Shown here: in pieces, positions 1 to 5,919 of the stretch
How positions within the stretch are numbered: the first letter of the stretch is position 1
Layout of the letters: each line of letters begins with the position of its first letter
Assembly: GCA_023145315.1 (NCBI GenBank)
Contig: JAGLEA010000208.1
Coordinates: forward strand, 1-6,341
Direction of reading: 5' to 3'
DNA from: Psychrilyobacter sp.
GTDB taxonomy: Bacteria > Fusobacteriota > Fusobacteriia > Fusobacteriales > Fusobacteriaceae
DNA: 6,341 nt
The notes under the pieces: model-generated
Databases searched by the model: none
What the model saw: only the letters and a program-made list of their open reading frames with translations
Told to the model about the DNA's origin: nothing
Translations under genes and position numbers: made by a program

Positions 1-10
1 CACCGAGTAA

Positions 11-30
11 ATCTCTGTGTAACTCTGTGT
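11..30. repeat. Two tandem 10-bp repeats, AWCTCTGTGT
   Basis: Positions 11-20 and 21-30 are two adjacent copies of a 10-bp unit differing at one base (ATCTCTGTGT, AACTCTGTGT). On the minus strand this reads as repeated ACACAGAG, beginning 27 nt past the tpiA stop codon. A more diverged third unit may lie at 1-10. The GC-richer, regular character differs from the surrounding AT-rich spacer. The window edge cuts the region, so a longer array outside cannot be excluded. No function can be read from the sequence. Confidence 0.55.
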
Positions 31-56
31 CTAAACTAATTTTTATTTAATTAATA

Positions 57-821
57 TTACTTTCCTGCTGCGATGATACCGTAGAATGAATCAGCTTCTA
101 ATGCTGCTCCTCCGATTAATCCACCATCAATATTCTTTTGTGCTAATAATTCTGGTGCGTTTCCTGGTTTCATTGATCCACCATATTGGATAGTTACTTC
201 TTCAGCAACTGCATTTCCGTATAATTCTACTAATGCACTTCTAACGAATGCATGAGTTTCTTCTGCCATCTCAGGAGTAGCTGTTACACCAGTTCCAATA
301 GCCCATACAGGTTCATATGCTACGATTACATTAGCCATATCTTCAGTAGTTACACCTTCTAATCCACCTTTTAATTGAGTTCCATTAACTTCATTTGTTC
401 TTCCAGATTCTCTATCTTCTAATTGCTCTCCAATACATAAGATTGGCTTTAATCCTGCTTTTAATGCTGCTTTTACTTTTGCATTTACTGTAGCATCAGT
501 TTCACCGTAGATAGCTCTTCTCTCAGAATGTCCTAAGATTACATATTCTACTCCTAATTCTTTTAACATAGTTGCTGATATTTCACCTGTGAATGCTCCA
601 CTTGCGTGTTCACTCATGTTTTCTGCTGCTATTGCAATAGGAGTTCCCTCTGTAGCTCTTACTGCTGATTCTAAAGCTGTAAATGGAGCTCCGATGATTA
701 CTTCTACTCCACCTAAGTTTTCTTTATCTATTACTAATGCTGCTAATTCCTTTAATGTTTTAGCTGCCTCTGTGTGTGTTTTGTTCATTTTCCAGTTTCC
801 TGCGATTATTGTTTTTCTCAT
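57..821 (-). CDS. tpiA: Triose-phosphate isomerase
   Basis: Cytoplasmic glycolytic enzyme that interconverts dihydroxyacetone phosphate and D-glyceraldehyde 3-phosphate. The 254 residues match the usual length of a complete single-domain TIM barrel. All catalytic landmarks are visible: AGNWKMN at residues 7-13 (Asn9, Lys11), electrophile His98 in ILGHSERR, and general base Glu170 in AYEPVW. The flexible lid loop PVWAIGTGVTAT (171-182) follows. Phosphate is gripped by YGGSMKP (213-219) and GGLIGGAAL (233-241). The start at 821 is supported by AGGAGG (831-836) 9 nt upstream. The gene lies downstream of ywbE on the same strand, 143 nt away, with its own promoter, so it is probably transcribed independently. 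No odd residues or truncation are seen, and the identification is secure. Confidence 0.98.
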   Translation of the reverse strand: MRKTIIAGNWKMNKTHTEAAKTLKELAALVIDKENLGGVEVIIGAPFTALESAVRATEGTPIAIAAENMSEHASGAFTGEISATMLKELGVEYVILGHSERRAIYGETDATVNAKVKAALKAGLKPILCIGEQLEDRESGRTNEVNGTQLKGGLEGVTTEDMANVIVAYEPVWAIGTGVTATPEMAEETHAFVRSALVELYGNAVAEEVTIQYGGSMKPGNAPELLAQKNIDGGLIGGAALEADSFYGIIAAGK

Positions 822-850
822 TATAATGTTCCTCCTGAAATTTTATTTTT

Positions 851-890
851 TATACTTTAGTAGTATAGCATAAATATATCATGTTTTCTT
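851..890 (-). promoter_or_regulatory. tpiA promoter with overlapping palindrome
   Basis: On the minus strand, TGCTATACT (862-870) is an extended -10 element. The -35 region about 17 bp upstream (885-890, AAGAAA) is not recognisable, as expected for a promoter relying on the TGn extension. Transcription would start near 855, leaving a leader of roughly 34 nt before the ATG. The -10 hexamer is one arm of a perfect inverted repeat TATACT-N5-AGTATA (851-867), which could be an operator. This is inferred from consensus only. Confidence 0.55.
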
Positions 891-964
891 TTTCCATTTG
901 ATCGAATTTTGCTCATAGGATTAATAATTTTTATCACTTCTAATTTTTTTACTCTTTATCTTAA

Positions 965-1165
965 TTACTTTTTTTCTACAATTTCTTTTACTCTACCAAC
1001 TTGTCCATCTTTTAACCTTACCTTTATTCCATGGGGATGAAATTTACTATTTGTCAATAAATCTGCCACTACACCATATGTTAATCTCCCACTTCTTTGA
1101 TCATTTTTTAAAACTATTGCAACTTCTAATCCTGATTTAATATCATCTCTGTTTTGCCCATTCAT
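965..1165 (-). CDS. ywbE: YwbE family small protein (DUF2196), unknown function
   Basis: A 66-residue protein recognisable as the YwbE family by its start MNGQNRDDIKSG, the central DQRSGRLTYGVV and the HPHGIKVRLKDGQVGRV block (residues about 43-59). It has no signal peptide or membrane segment, so it is probably cytoplasmic. It is small, basic and probably all-beta, but its role has not been established to my knowledge. An in-frame ATG six codons upstream (1183) is rejected as the start. The strong AAGGAGG (1171-1177) sits between the two ATGs, 5 nt from the one at 1165, and the predicted transcription start (about 1186) leaves almost no leader for the earlier ATG. The gene lies between the efflux operon (102 nt upstream) and tpiA, with its own promoter, and no functional link to either is evident. 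Confidence 0.88.
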   Translation of the reverse strand: MNGQNRDDIKSGLEVAIVLKNDQRSGRLTYGVVADLLTNSKFHPHGIKVRLKDGQVGRVKEIVEKK

Positions 1166-1170
1166 TGGAG

Positions 1171-1220
1171 CCTCCTTAATCATTTTTTTAATATTATACC
1201 ATAAATCAATATTGACGCAA
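1171..1220 (-). promoter_or_regulatory. ywbE promoter and ribosome binding site
   Basis: On the minus strand a consensus extended -10, TGGTATAAT (1193-1201), lies 16 bp downstream of a TTGCGT -35-like hexamer (1215-1220, only the TTG matching). The predicted start of transcription is about 1186. AAGGAGG at 1171-1177 is the Shine-Dalgarno sequence that decides the ATG at 1165. A perfect 10-bp palindrome, TCAATATTGA (1206-1215), lies in the spacer. The window places this promoter just after the efflux operon, so ywbE can be expressed independently of it. Confidence 0.65.
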
Positions 1221-1267
1221 TCTATCTATACTAGCACCATTTGCTCATAATTTTGTTTTGCAATTAT

Positions 1268-2791
1268 TTAATGTCCACCTTCCGCTGCCCCAACTGCTCG
1301 ATTAGCTAAAAACATAAAGGGGATAAGAGACAGTACTATGATTCCCGCTATAAGTATAACATCGTTGACTCCCATGGTAGCGGCTTCTGCACTAATAATT
1401 CCATTGAGAGCCACAAGTTTTTGTTGTAGAGTTCCGGGGAGAGACTGAACCATTTTTAAATATTCAGGATTTCCCGTATGGATATGACTCGCCAAAACTT
1501 CATGATGAAATGCTTGAGTTCTATTCCATAATGGAATAAATAAAGAACTTCCAATACTATTACCTAAATTTCTCATGAAGTTATAGATCCCAGCAGCTGC
1601 AACAAGGTTTACAGGTGAGATACTACCTAGGGAAACATTGTTTAAAGCAACAAAGAAAAATGCTAAACCTATACCACTCAACGCCCTAGTCATAGAAACA
1701 TATGACGAAGTAACATCTAAACTATAGTTAGCGGTACCAAATGAAATCAATCCAAATAGTAAAAATCCAGCAATAGCAAGGTAACGATTATCAACCGTAT
1801 CAGTATATTTACCAATAATAGGGGAAAGTAGCAGTATAGGAATACCTAGTGTAGCTGTAGTTTTACCACTAATAAATGATGTGTATCCCATAACATTTTG
1901 TAACCAAAATGGTAGGATAACTGCAGTCATATAAAATGCAGCAGATGCCACTAGAAGCGATAGAACACCTATTGTAAAATTTTTATTTAAAAATAATCTT
2001 ACGTTAATTACTGGAGCTTCATGATGCCACTCCCAAATACCTAAAATAACTATAGACATAAAAGATGTAATAGCTAAAGCTGTTATAAGTGGGCTAGAGA
2101 ACCAGTCTAAATCTGTTCCTTGTTCTAAAAATATTTGTAAAGTTCCAATACCTAAGATAAGTAAAGCTATACCTACTTTATCAGCTTTTATATATGTAAA
2201 TTTTTCATTATGATACTCTTCTTTGAACATATGATAGATAATCATACTAGAAGCAAAACAAAGTGGAACACCGAAGTAGAAGCACCATCTCCAAGAAGCT
2301 ACATCTGTAATAGCTCCTCCTATAACAGGACCTAAAATAGGGCCAAGTACAAGAGTCATAGTCCAAATAGCAATTCCAAGTCCTTGCTTACTCTTTGGAA
2401 AAATTCTCATAATAAGAGTTTGTGAGAGTGGAATCATACTAGCTCCCACAACTCCTTGTAAAAGTCTAGCAGCAACTAATGTAGGCAATGAAAAACTTAG
2501 TCCGCATAAAATACTAGCTATAGCAAATAAGATTGTAGACCAAACAAACTGTTTAACAGTTCCAAATTGTAGTGTTAACCACCCAATAAGAGGTAGAACT
2601 ATAGCTTCAGAAACAGAATACGAAGTTATAATCCAAGTACTTTTACTAGTCGCTATACCGAAGTCTCCAGCTATATGGGTTAGGGAAACATTAACAATAC
2701 TTGCGTTTAGCATGTTTAAAAATGATCCTGTAGCAAGGGCTATAGTTATAAATATTATTTTTCCAGTGATTCTATCATCTGTTTTAGACAT
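1268..2791 (-). CDS. emrB: EmrB-like MFS multidrug efflux pump (DHA2 family)
   Basis: Inner-membrane proton-driven antiporter of the 14-transmembrane-segment DHA2 family, the pump of an EmrAB-type tripartite exporter. Its 507 residues fit the family. Landmarks in order are TM1 (about 12-35), STWIITSYSVSEAI (51-64), a degenerate motif A after TM2 (GWLTLQFGTVKQF, 70-82), motif B with Arg109 (RLLQGVVGASMIPLSQ), and motif C GPILGPVIGG (150-159) in TM5. Further on are an EmrB-typical EQGTDLDWFSS (223-233), LSPIIGKYTDTVDNRYL (322-338) and YNFMRNLGNSIGSS (403-416). A periplasmic loop of about 50 residues precedes the last segment. The TM1 position that is Asp in most DHA2 pumps (VLD in E. coli EmrB, from memory) is Asn29 here. 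AGGAGGG (2796-2802) supports the start. The gene lies 17 nt after the adaptor gene, so it is cotranscribed. The substrate cannot be read from the sequence. Confidence 0.93.
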   Translation of the reverse strand: MSKTDDRITGKIIFITIALATGSFLNMLNASIVNVSLTHIAGDFGIATSKSTWIITSYSVSEAIVLPLIGWLTLQFGTVKQFVWSTILFAIASILCGLSFSLPTLVAARLLQGVVGASMIPLSQTLIMRIFPKSKQGLGIAIWTMTLVLGPILGPVIGGAITDVASWRWCFYFGVPLCFASSMIIYHMFKEEYHNEKFTYIKADKVGIALLILGIGTLQIFLEQGTDLDWFSSPLITALAITSFMSIVILGIWEWHHEAPVINVRLFLNKNFTIGVLSLLVASAAFYMTAVILPFWLQNVMGYTSFISGKTTATLGIPILLLSPIIGKYTDTVDNRYLAIAGFLLFGLISFGTANYSLDVTSSYVSMTRALSGIGLAFFFVALNNVSLGSISPVNLVAAAGIYNFMRNLGNSIGSSLFIPLWNRTQAFHHEVLASHIHTGNPEYLKMVQSLPGTLQQKLVALNGIISAEAATMGVNDVILIAGIIVLSLIPFMFLANRAVGAAEGGH

Positions 2792-2808
2792 CTAGCCCTC
2801 CTAAATCA

Positions 2809-3978
2809 TTAATTTGAATTTTCCTTAATAATTTTATTAATAGTTTTCTTAATTGATGCTGCATCTAAAATATACGGATTTGATGAGTTATATTCTAGAA
2901 TTGGTAAATCTTCTTCATCGACAATATCACTAGTATTTATTATGGCTTCCATAGTAGTTCCAAGTGGTAGAAGTCCATTTTTTTCTAAACTTTCCTTATC
3001 AAAAACAACTCTTACAGGTACTCTTTGAGTTATTTTAATCCAGTTACCACTAGCGTTTTGAGGTGGTAATAAAGAAAATGCATTTCCTGTACCTGCAGCT
3101 ACCCCTACAACGTACCCTTTATATGTCTTGCCATTTAGACTACTTGTTAACTCAACAGTAGCTCCAATTTGTATTTTTTTCATTTGATTTTCTTTTAAAT
3201 TAACTTCAACCCATTCATTTTCAAGATCTATAACAGAAAATAAAGGGTACCCATTAGATATTTTTTGACCTACTGAGATCGATTTTTTTGCAATAGTACC
3301 ATTAACTGGAGAATAAATTTTAGTTCTAGATAAATTTAACGATGCTTGTTTATACTTTAAAATTGAACTTTGTACAGCTGGATGACTATATACATCTTTT
3401 GAATTTGCTTGTAATTTAGCATTTCTTAGTGCTGTTTGTCTTTGTGAAACCACTAATTTAGCGTTTTGAAGTTGGGTTGTACTAGCTTCCATGTTTTGTC
3501 TACTAATAATCCCTGCTTTATAAGATTCATGATTTCTATTATAAATTTTTTGTACGTTATTTAAGTTGTTTTGAGCTTCTCTAAGAGCGTTATTATAGCT
3601 ATCAACATTACTCCCAAGAGCATAATAATCTCTAACAGATTGTGCAAGACCTATCTTTGCACCTTCTAATGCTAATATATAATCAGTAGCTTCGAATTCG
3701 ACTAAAATTTGTCCCTTTTCAACTTTAGAAGTATTTGTAAAAGCTATATTTGTAATACTACCACCTATTTGAGAAGTTACAGCAGTTTGATTTCCTGTGA
3801 CATAGGCATTTTCTGTTGATTCATAGTGACTAGCATATGTGACATAATAAATAAAATATAGTCCACCTACAATAAGTGCAAGCAGTATAAATAATCCTAT
3901 TTGCTTCCTAGCCTTTTTTTTCTTTACTTCACTTTGTTCAGGTTCAATAATTTTAACATTTTCAGTATTATCAGACAT
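2809..3978 (-). CDS. emrA: EmrA-like periplasmic adaptor (membrane fusion protein, HlyD family)
   Basis: Periplasmic adaptor that joins the inner-membrane pump to the outer-membrane duct. It has 389 residues: a lysine-rich cytoplasmic N-terminus, one transmembrane anchor (about 27-48), a first lipoyl half-motif with AYVTGNQTAVTSQIGGSI (58-75), a long helical hairpin (about 100-215), a second lipoyl half SPVNGTIAKKSISVGQ (223-238) and a beta-barrel domain (about 253-350). AFSLLPPQNASGNWIK (300-315) is a hallmark of the EmrA branch. A charged tail of about 40 residues follows. The ATG overlaps the stop codon of the upstream gene by one base (TAATG), indicating translational coupling. AAGGAGA lies inside the upstream coding end, around 3987-3993. 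It should work with the two neighbouring genes as one complex. Family assignment is firm, and membership in a drug exporter follows from context. Confidence 0.94.
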   Translation of the reverse strand: MSDNTENVKIIEPEQSEVKKKKARKQIGLFILLALIVGGLYFIYYVTYASHYESTENAYVTGNQTAVTSQIGGSITNIAFTNTSKVEKGQILVEFEATDYILALEGAKIGLAQSVRDYYALGSNVDSYNNALREAQNNLNNVQKIYNRNHESYKAGIISRQNMEASTTQLQNAKLVVSQRQTALRNAKLQANSKDVYSHPAVQSSILKYKQASLNLSRTKIYSPVNGTIAKKSISVGQKISNGYPLFSVIDLENEWVEVNLKENQMKKIQIGATVELTSSLNGKTYKGYVVGVAAGTGNAFSLLPPQNASGNWIKITQRVPVRVVFDKESLEKNGLLPLGTTMEAIINTSDIVDEEDLPILEYNSSNPYILDAASIKKTINKIIKENSN

Positions 3979-5666
3979 TATCTAATCTCCTTTTGATTTT
4001 TATTGATTCTATCTAACTCTCTATCATTTGCTTCCTTTTGTTTTTTTAGGTTCTCTAGTTGCTCTTTCAAATTTTCAGACTGTTCCTCTAAATTTTTAGA
4101 ATTTGTTTCAATTAGAGATTTTTGTCTTTTTTCATTAGCTTTTTTTATCTCTGCTTGATCTATTTCACCTTCTATCTGATCCTTACTTTTATAAACTCCA
4201 CCCAAACTATTAATTAAGTCTATTTGGTTGGTAAAGAGTTTATAATTCTGTTGATCACTATGAAGTGATGCATCTAAAAAATCATATTTGTCGTTTAAAT
4301 TTTGTAATTCTGAAATAGAACCTATTTTCAATTTAAAGGTAGAATTACTAAATATTTTTTCATCTTTTTTAAAGCTATTACTATAATTAATAGTATTAAG
4401 TTTCTCAAACTTAGCAGAACTCAACTTCGTATTAATATCTTTAATAGCGTTGTTGATAGTTTTATTATAGTTTGCAACAAATGTATTCACTTGTAACCCT
4501 GCAATTTTATAATTAGTTTTAACTCCACTCATGTTGAATATAGGGAGGTATACTTTTGGTCCAAATGACCACATTAATGATTGAAAGTCTTTAAAACTAT
4601 TATCTATCCCTAAACCTTTATAGCCAACATCTCCTCCAATAGAGATTTGAGGGTAAAAATCAGATTTTAAAGATTTTAGTTTTGCTTGTTCTGATTTAAT
4701 CATCATCAAGTAGTATTTAACATCTGGTCTATTGATAATAACATCAGAAGATATTTTGTTAGGAATAATAAGCTCTTGTCCCATAAAATTATCATTTATA
4801 GAATTTTTTAGGATCTTTTTGACGTCATCTTTATTTTTGTATGTTGTAAGTGCAAATATAGTTTCTTCTGTAATTTTGATTTGAAGTTTATTGGAATTAA
4901 TATAAGTTTTTAATGCTAAAATCTTTTTTTCAATGTTAAGTTTATTCTCAGGGACTCCTTGGCCTAATTTTATACTTACTTTAATTTTATCTTCTATAGA
5001 ATTTAAAACTTCTAATCTTTTTTCTAAGTTTTCTTTTTCTTGATGTTGGTAGATATATGAACCATAAAGTTTAACTAAGTTAGTCGTTATACTAAGCTCA
5101 ACTAACTTAGCATGAAATTTTGCAGCTTCTGCGATATACTCTTGTTGTTTGACAAGACTTCCGTACTTATCATAGAGATCAAATGTATAACTTGCTCGAA
5201 CACCTATTCCAGCTGTATATGCCGTTTCCCCAGCAAATGCATTTTCAGGAACGACTGTAGAACCCATAGGTCCTGGAACAGCTTTTGATTTTGTGTATGC
5301 CTGACTAGTACCATAGTAAGTAGCGTTGGCATATGCTCCGGCTTTAAAATTACTAGAGTCTGCTGCACTAATAGTAGCGTTAGCTTGTTCAATATTTAAT
5401 GTAGCTACCTTAAGATCAGTATTTGAATCCAAGGCGATTTCAATAAGGGTATTTAAATTTTCATCATTATAGTAGAACCACCATTTTTCATTAGAAAATT
5501 CTAGCTCTTCATCATTTTTGTCATTGTCGTCACTACTAGAAAAGTTTTCTTGAGCTTTAATAGTGGAATCAGTTTGAATTTCAGCCTCATTTGTTTCTGG
5601 AACATAGTTTGAACAACCAACTAGTAAGAAAATAGTTGAAGCCAAAACTATTATTTTATTTTTCAT
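3978..5666 (-). CDS. NodT/TolC-like outer-membrane efflux lipoprotein with a coiled-coil tail
   Basis: Outer-membrane factor that would form the exit duct of the efflux complex. It has 562 residues. A lipoprotein signal (Lys-rich start, hydrophobic 5-16) ends in lipobox LVGC with lipidated Cys18. An acidic, Ser/Asp/Glu-rich linker (about 20-60) follows. NodT-family landmarks come next: KWWFYYNDENLNTLI (61-75), a YTFDLYDKYG strand (160-169), RPDVKYYL (313-320), FYPQISIGGDVGY (337-349) and WSFGPKVYLPIFN (366-378). The family's usual end is at NSLGG (486-490), but here about 71 highly charged residues follow, including three tandem heptads NLxxQxE (525-545), a predicted coiled coil. GGAGG (5671-5675) four bases from the ATG supports the start. 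It is the first gene of the operon, as in other exporters whose duct gene is dedicated. The role is well supported, while the function of the tail is unknown. Confidence 0.9.
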   Translation of the reverse strand: MKNKIIVLASTIFLLVGCSNYVPETNEAEIQTDSTIKAQENFSSSDDNDKNDEELEFSNEKWWFYYNDENLNTLIEIALDSNTDLKVATLNIEQANATISAADSSNFKAGAYANATYYGTSQAYTKSKAVPGPMGSTVVPENAFAGETAYTAGIGVRASYTFDLYDKYGSLVKQQEYIAEAAKFHAKLVELSITTNLVKLYGSYIYQHQEKENLEKRLEVLNSIEDKIKVSIKLGQGVPENKLNIEKKILALKTYINSNKLQIKITEETIFALTTYKNKDDVKKILKNSINDNFMGQELIIPNKISSDVIINRPDVKYYLMMIKSEQAKLKSLKSDFYPQISIGGDVGYKGLGIDNSFKDFQSLMWSFGPKVYLPIFNMSGVKTNYKIAGLQVNTFVANYNKTINNAIKDINTKLSSAKFEKLNTINYSNSFKKDEKIFSNSTFKLKIGSISELQNLNDKYDFLDASLHSDQQNYKLFTNQIDLINSLGGVYKSKDQIEGEIDQAEIKKANEKRQKSLIETNSKNLEEQSENLKEQLENLKKQKEANDRELDRINKNQKEIR

Positions 5667-5701
5667 AGTACCTCCAATAGGAATAAATTATTAATCCCAT
5701 T

Positions 5702-5730
5702 ATTATAGCATAATTTAGATATTAGTGTGT
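5702..5730 (-). promoter_or_regulatory. Efflux operon promoter
   Basis: On the minus strand, TGCTATAAT (5702-5710) is a perfect extended -10. The -35 position at a 17-bp spacing (5725-5730) reads ACACAC, which matches poorly, while a better hexamer, TTAACA, would need a 20-bp spacer. Transcription would begin near 5695, about 29 nt ahead of the outer-membrane factor ATG. The weak -35 with a palindrome immediately upstream suggests the promoter may need an activator. This is a consensus-based prediction. Confidence 0.6.
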
Positions 5731-5733
5731 TAA

Positions 5734-5750
5734 TTTTCTAGTGTAGAAAA
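5734..5750. promoter_or_regulatory. Perfect palindrome, candidate operator (TTTTCTA-GTG-TAGAAAA)
   Basis: This is an exact inverted repeat with 7-bp arms and a 3-bp centre, located 3 bp upstream of the -35 position of the efflux promoter and centred about 47 bp before its predicted transcription start. Both flanking genes read away from it, so it cannot be a transcription terminator. That leaves a dimeric regulator site as the likeliest reading. The binding protein is unknown, and no regulator gene is in the window. Confidence 0.45.
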
Positions 5751-5765
5751 CGAAAATTTTATTAG

Positions 5766-5785
5766 TTTATAACTTGAGTTATTAA
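5766..5785. promoter_or_regulatory. Second palindrome, candidate MarR-type operator (ATAACT-TG-AGTTAT core)
   Basis: The core 5769-5782 is a perfect inverted repeat with 6-bp arms around a 2-bp centre. Two further pairs outside one mismatch extend it to 8 of 9 pairs over 20 bp. Its size and TAACT/AGTTA arms resemble operators of MarR/SlyA-type regulators, which often control emr-type pumps. That link is inference. It is centred 33 bp from the first palindrome and about 80 bp upstream of the predicted efflux transcription start. Confidence 0.4.
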
Positions 5786-5806
5786 TTAAATGATGATTAT
5801 TAATTA
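5779..5806. repeat. Direct repeat TTATTAATTA, two copies 18 bp apart
   Basis: Exact 10-bp copies lie at 5779-5788 and 5797-5806, and an 8-bp partial copy, TTATTAAT, is at 5688-5695 in the leader of the efflux operon. The first copy overlaps the right arm of the second palindrome. They may be protein-binding sites, but such AT-only words recur by chance in DNA of this composition. Confidence 0.3.
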
Positions 5807-5855
5807 TAGTGAACATCATCTAATCTGAATGAAAGCTTGATTAAATGTGAAAAAT

Positions 5856-5913
5856 TTGTGATAGTATTGTTATTATGTTAAAATAAGTTAGAAAAGAATG
5901 TAATTTTAGGAGG
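5856..5913 (+). promoter_or_regulatory. hldD promoter and ribosome binding site
   Basis: A TTGTGA -35-like hexamer (5856-5861) lies 17 bp before TAAAAT (5879-5884), which is preceded by the TGn extension (TG at 5876-5877). Transcription would start near 5891. AGGAGG at 5908-5913 stands 6 nt ahead of the ATG at 5920. An alternative pair, TTGATT (5837-5842) with GATAGT (5860-5865), is weaker. Confidence 0.55.
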
Positions 5914-5919
5914 TTAGAG

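Noticed and set aside
589..873. Plus-strand open frame of 94 codons
   Set aside because: It lies almost wholly opposite the secure tpiA coding sequence, has no ribosome binding site, and its product shows no recognisable family.
1166..1183. Upstream in-frame ATG giving ywbE six extra residues (MIKEAP)
   Set aside because: The AAGGAGG at 1171-1177 lies within that extension and points to the ATG at 1165. The family also begins at MNGQ.
1233..1245. Small hairpin AGCA-N5-TGCT after the emrB stop as a terminator
   Set aside because: The stem is only 4 bp and no T-run follows on the minus strand.
5204..5392. Minus-strand open frame of 62 codons in another frame of the outer-membrane factor gene
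   Set aside because: It is fully inside a well-supported gene and lacks its own start signals.
5792..5820. GATGAT-N17-ATCATC inverted repeat in the divergent spacer
   Set aside because: Arms of 6 bp with a long spacer are expected by chance in AT-rich DNA. The two tighter palindromes nearby are much better candidates.
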